A stretch of 7,042 nucleotides of DNA, taken from NCBI GenBank assembly GCA_946409885.1, contig CAMJYF010000096.1, positions 1 to 7,042 of the forward strand, written 5' to 3'. Made by a program: the position numbers and the translations under genes. The stretch is from an uncultured Clostridia bacterium (GTDB lineage: Bacteria > Bacillota > Clostridia > Oscillospirales > Acutalibacteraceae). The notes below the pieces were generated by a model that saw only the letters and a list, made by a program, of their open reading frames with translations, had not been told where the DNA came from and ran no database searches. Below, one piece after another: positions 4,973 to 7,042 of the stretch (positions are counted from its first letter, which is position 1; the number at the start of each line of letters is the position of its first letter).

Positions 4973-5998
4973 ATGCTGACACAGGAACGGATCCACGCCA
5001 TCGAAAAAGCCCTGCGGAACAAAACCGTGGCTATTCTGGGGGATTTCTGTCTGGATATCTACTGGCAGGCGGATATGACCCGCTCGGAGCTGTCCCGGGA
5101 GACCCCGCATTTCCCGCTGCCCGTGGTGGAGGAGCGCGTCTCGCTGGGGGCGGGCGGCAACGTGGCGGCCAATCTGGCGGCCCTTGGCCCCAAGGAGATC
5201 CTCGCCGTCTCCCTCTATGGTGCCGACTGGCGCGGGCGGCTGCTGGCGGAAGAGGTCAAAAAGGCCGGCGTCTCGCCGGAGTGGCTGGTCCCCTCCGGCC
5301 AGCGGTTCACCAACGCCTACTGCAAGCCCCTGCGCAAAGGCATCTCCGCCACGGTGTATGAGGACCCGCGGCTGGATTTTGAAAACGACGTGCCGATCGG
5401 TGAAGCCGTGGAGGAAGCGGTGATCCAACGCCTCCGCAGTGCCGCGCAGAGGGCTGATCTCCTCTGCGTGGCCGATCAGTTCCGGTTCGGTGTCGTCACT
5501 GCCCGGGTGAGAAGCGAGGTCATCGCGCTGGCGAAAAGCGGACTGCCCGTGATCGTGGACAGCCGTTACCGCATCGGCGAATATACGGACTGTCTCCTGA
5601 AGCCCAACGAGGTGGAATGCTGGCGGGCGGTATACGGCAACGACGGCTACCGGGACGCCTCCCTGCGCGACCTGACAAATGCCGCCGACGCGCTGGCAAA
5701 AAGGAACCGCGCAACGGTATTCTGTACGCTGGGGGCCAACGGCTCCTACCTGACGGAAGGGGCCAACGGTATCCGCACTTCTGCCGTTTCCGTCAGCGGA
5801 GAGGTGGATATCTGCGGGGCGGGGGATACCACCCTGGCCGCCTTCACCTGCGCTCTGGCCGCCGGGGCCACCCGGGAGGAGGCGGCGCGGCTGGCCGCCA
5901 TGGCCTCCGCCGTCACCGTAAAAAAAATTGGCGAGACCGGCACGGCCACCTTTTCCGAGTTGCTTTCCCTGGCGGAAGCAGCGTCCGGCGCTTTATAA
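4973..5998 (+). CDS. PfkB-family sugar kinase resembling HldE/RfaE domain I (heptose 7-phosphate kinase-like)
   Basis: The 341-residue protein is a complete ribokinase/PfkB-fold enzyme. Its first strand ILGDFCLDIYWQ (21-32) resembles the GDxMLDxYW opening of HldE. The first PfkB signature is SLGAGGNVAANLAALG (57-72), the sugar-binding Gly-rich loop. LLKPNEVE (208-215) is the conserved Asn/Glu region, and CTLGANGSYL (251-260) precedes the ATP site. The second signature, DICGAGDTTLAAF (279-291), carries the anion hole and the catalytic base Asp285. The ending VTVKKIGETGTAT (314-326) also recalls HldE ('VVVGKLGTATV'). It stops after the kinase domain: there is no C-terminal nucleotidyltransferase domain as in bifunctional HldE, and no separate one in the window. 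It would phosphorylate a sugar or sugar phosphate with ATP; the true substrate is unknown, and heptose use in a probable Gram-positive is uncertain. The ATG is one base after the stop of the DHS-like gene, implying coupled translation. Confidence 0.82.
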   Translation: MLTQERIHAIEKALRNKTVAILGDFCLDIYWQADMTRSELSRETPHFPLPVVEERVSLGAGGNVAANLAALGPKEILAVSLYGADWRGRLLAEEVKKAGVSPEWLVPSGQRFTNAYCKPLRKGISATVYEDPRLDFENDVPIGEAVEEAVIQRLRSAAQRADLLCVADQFRFGVVTARVRSEVIALAKSGLPVIVDSRYRIGEYTDCLLKPNEVECWRAVYGNDGYRDASLRDLTNAADALAKRNRATVFCTLGANGSYLTEGANGIRTSAVSVSGEVDICGAGDTTLAAFTCALAAGATREEAARLAAMASAVTVKKIGETGTATFSELLSLAEAASGAL

Positions 5999-6010
5999 CC
6001 CATGATGAAC

Positions 6011-6050
6011 AAAAAACGCCCCGGGGCGGCCTGTGTGCCGTTCCGGGGCG
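6011..6050 (-). terminator. Rho-independent terminator for the leftward lipid kinase gene
   Basis: The outer stem CGCCCCGG (6017-6024) pairs with CCGGGGCG (6043-6050), and an inner stem CGGC (6027-6030) pairs with GCCG (6037-6040) around a 6-base loop. On the minus strand the stem is followed directly by TTTTTT (6016-6011), a classical intrinsic terminator 12 bases after the lipid kinase stop. On the plus strand the two bases between stems form G-U pairs, giving a continuous 14-bp hairpin only 18 bases after the sugar kinase stop, but there is no U-tract behind it (CGTCGCGTTA). It may still slow polymerase or protect the operon's 3' end. Confidence 0.8.
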
Positions 6051-6062
6051 CGTCGCGTTATC

Positions 6063-6983
6063 TTATTGCGGGGGCATGAACACTTTTATCTTCTTGCCCA
6101 GCCGGTAGTGCAGCTCGTTGTCGTGCAGGGTCAGTTCAAACTCCGCCCTGTTGCCGTCGTTATCCACCGCGTACTTTGGCAGAACGCCGTCAAAGCGGAT
6201 ATCCAGGCAGTCGGTGGAAAAGGTATCGGCGTACTGCACGTAATCCGCCAGGTTGATCTTGTCCGTCAGGTACTTGGTGAACAGCTCCGGCACCAGCCGG
6301 GGGGAAAGCTCCCGCAGGAAGAACACCTCAAACCTGCCGTCGTTCTGGTCGCTGTTGCGGTACAGGTTGATGCCGCCCATGCCCTTGGAGGTGGTGATCA
6401 GCGCCAGACAGGTGGCGATGGATTTCGTCTCCCCGTTGGCCGTGTAGGTGATCTTCACCTTTTCCGGCCGCTTCAGGATGATGGGCAGCGCGGAGACCAC
6501 GTAGGCCGCGTGGCCCAGCCGTTTTTTCAGTTTGTTGCTCACCAGAAAGGGGATGGGCGCCACGTAGCAGAAGGCGGAAACATAGCACACCGGCTCCCCG
6601 TTCACCAGCAGGGAATCCGTGGTGGTCTCCACGCCCTCCGCCACCAGCTTGTCTATGCCCTTATAGGGGTCGTGGCGGGCCATATTGTAGTTGTTGGCCA
6701 TATCGTTGGTGGTACCGGTGGCAATGTGAGCGTAAACGCAATGCTGGTCGATCTCGTTAAAGGCCCGCACCGCCTCGTTGACGGTGCCGTCGCCGCCCAT
6801 GGTGATCACGTAATCGCACAGCGCGTCCTGCTCCTTGATCAGTTGGATCACATGGCCGGAATACTCGCTTTTCAGCACCCGCGTCAGCGTAAAGCCCTTT
6901 TCGGTCATTTTTTTGACCAGATAATCCAGAATCTCCTGCGAGAAATGCGGCGACACGGGATTGTAGATCACACAAAAGGTCAT
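6063..6983 (-). CDS. Diacylglycerol/lipid kinase family protein (DagK/YegS type) with altered C-terminal motif
   Basis: The 306-residue product has the usual length of bacterial DgkB/YegS-type lipid kinases. The N-terminal ATP-binding domain shows FCVIYNPVS (3-11), MGGDGTVNEAV (62-72, the GGDGT nucleotide loop) and HIATGTTNDMANNY (86-99, the family's GTxNDxA motif, with Thr91 where Gly is often seen). A beta-sandwich lipid domain follows; NKLKKRLGHAAYVVSAL (150-166) and SKGMGGIN (199-206) are common in Firmicutes members. In characterised DgkB the general base lies in a D-G-E motif near the C-terminus. Here the region reads VDNDGNRAEF (273-282), keeping Asp276-Gly277 but with Asn278 in place of Glu. 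The family phosphorylates diacylglycerol or related lipids with ATP to recycle them into phospholipid synthesis at the membrane face. A strong AAGGGAGG site lies seven bases upstream. It is convergent with the kinase operon and ends at its own terminator. Confidence 0.88.
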   Translation of the reverse strand: MTFCVIYNPVSPHFSQEILDYLVKKMTEKGFTLTRVLKSEYSGHVIQLIKEQDALCDYVITMGGDGTVNEAVRAFNEIDQHCVYAHIATGTTNDMANNYNMARHDPYKGIDKLVAEGVETTTDSLLVNGEPVCYVSAFCYVAPIPFLVSNKLKKRLGHAAYVVSALPIILKRPEKVKITYTANGETKSIATCLALITTSKGMGGINLYRNSDQNDGRFEVFFLRELSPRLVPELFTKYLTDKINLADYVQYADTFSTDCLDIRFDGVLPKYAVDNDGNRAEFELTLHDNELHYRLGKKIKVFMPPQ

Positions 6984-7042
6984 GTATATTCCTCCCTTTA
7001 TGCTCTATGCAAATAATAAACGGGTTTTATGATAGAATAACT
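6984..7042 (-). promoter_or_regulatory. Upstream region of the lipid kinase gene with strong Shine-Dalgarno
   Basis: On the minus strand AAGGGAGG (6998-6991) precedes the ATG by seven bases, the same site as in front of the EEP hydrolase. The rest (7000-7042) is AT-rich and probably holds the promoter, but no convincing -35/-10 pair is visible before the window ends. On the plus strand TATGAT (7028-7033) and TAGAAT (7033-7038) could be -10 hexamers of a rightward gene beyond the edge; this is too weak to call. Confidence 0.5.

Noticed and set aside
3154..5022. A very long open frame (622 codons) on the minus strand opposite the YhhN, DHS-like and start of the kinase genes.
   Set aside because: It is antisense to three genes with clear family motifs and ribosome sites, is rich in His, Gly, Asp and Gln in a low-complexity pattern, and shows no family motif. 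Long antisense frames are expected in GC-rich coding DNA.
6033..7016. A 327-codon plus-strand frame opposite the lipid kinase.
   Set aside because: It runs across the terminator hairpin and is antisense to a gene with clear GGDGT and GTxND motifs; its Val/His/Gln-rich composition is typical of a shadow frame.

Overview
The window looks like a chromosomal segment of a GC-rich Clostridia-type Firmicute, possibly a gut Oscillospiraceae or Christensenellaceae relative. The evidence is a YlmH-family S4 protein, strong AAGGGAGG-type ribosome binding sites, GC-rich coding sequence separated by short AT-rich gaps, and gene families common in anaerobic Firmicutes. The taxonomic placement is inference. 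No RNA gene, insertion sequence, phage gene or CRISPR array is visible. Nearly all the DNA is coding; the longest gene-free stretch is about 136 bases.

Layout, left to right. (1) A rightward group: the 3' end of a GH2 beta-mannosidase-like glycosidase, a TIM-barrel sugar phosphate isomerase/epimerase and a GNAT acetyltransferase, the last two separated by one base. The first two fit carbohydrate catabolism. (2) A leftward pair transcribed toward that group: an endonuclease/exonuclease/phosphatase (EEP) family hydrolase followed, after two bases, by ylmH. A hairpin with a U-rich tail lies after ylmH. (3) A short AT-rich divergent promoter region with a good sigma-A-type promoter facing left, an extended -10 facing right, and an imperfect palindrome between them. 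(4) A rightward operon of three genes with gaps of 18 and 1 bases: a YhhN/lysoplasmalogenase-type membrane protein, a deoxyhypusine-synthase-like protein, and a PfkB kinase resembling the kinase half of HldE/RfaE. (5) A leftward diacylglycerol/lipid kinase-family gene, convergent with the operon and ending at a GC-rich hairpin followed by U6.

The part most likely to be undescribed biology is the operon in (4). Bacteria lack eIF5A, the substrate of true deoxyhypusine synthase. This homologue appears to have diverged at the usual active-site positions and is tightly coupled to a stand-alone heptokinase-like sugar kinase with no nucleotidyltransferase domain. A second oddity is the lipid kinase, whose usual C-terminal Asp-Gly-Glu motif reads Asp-Gly-Asn. 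All functional calls come from reading motifs by eye; no database search was run.
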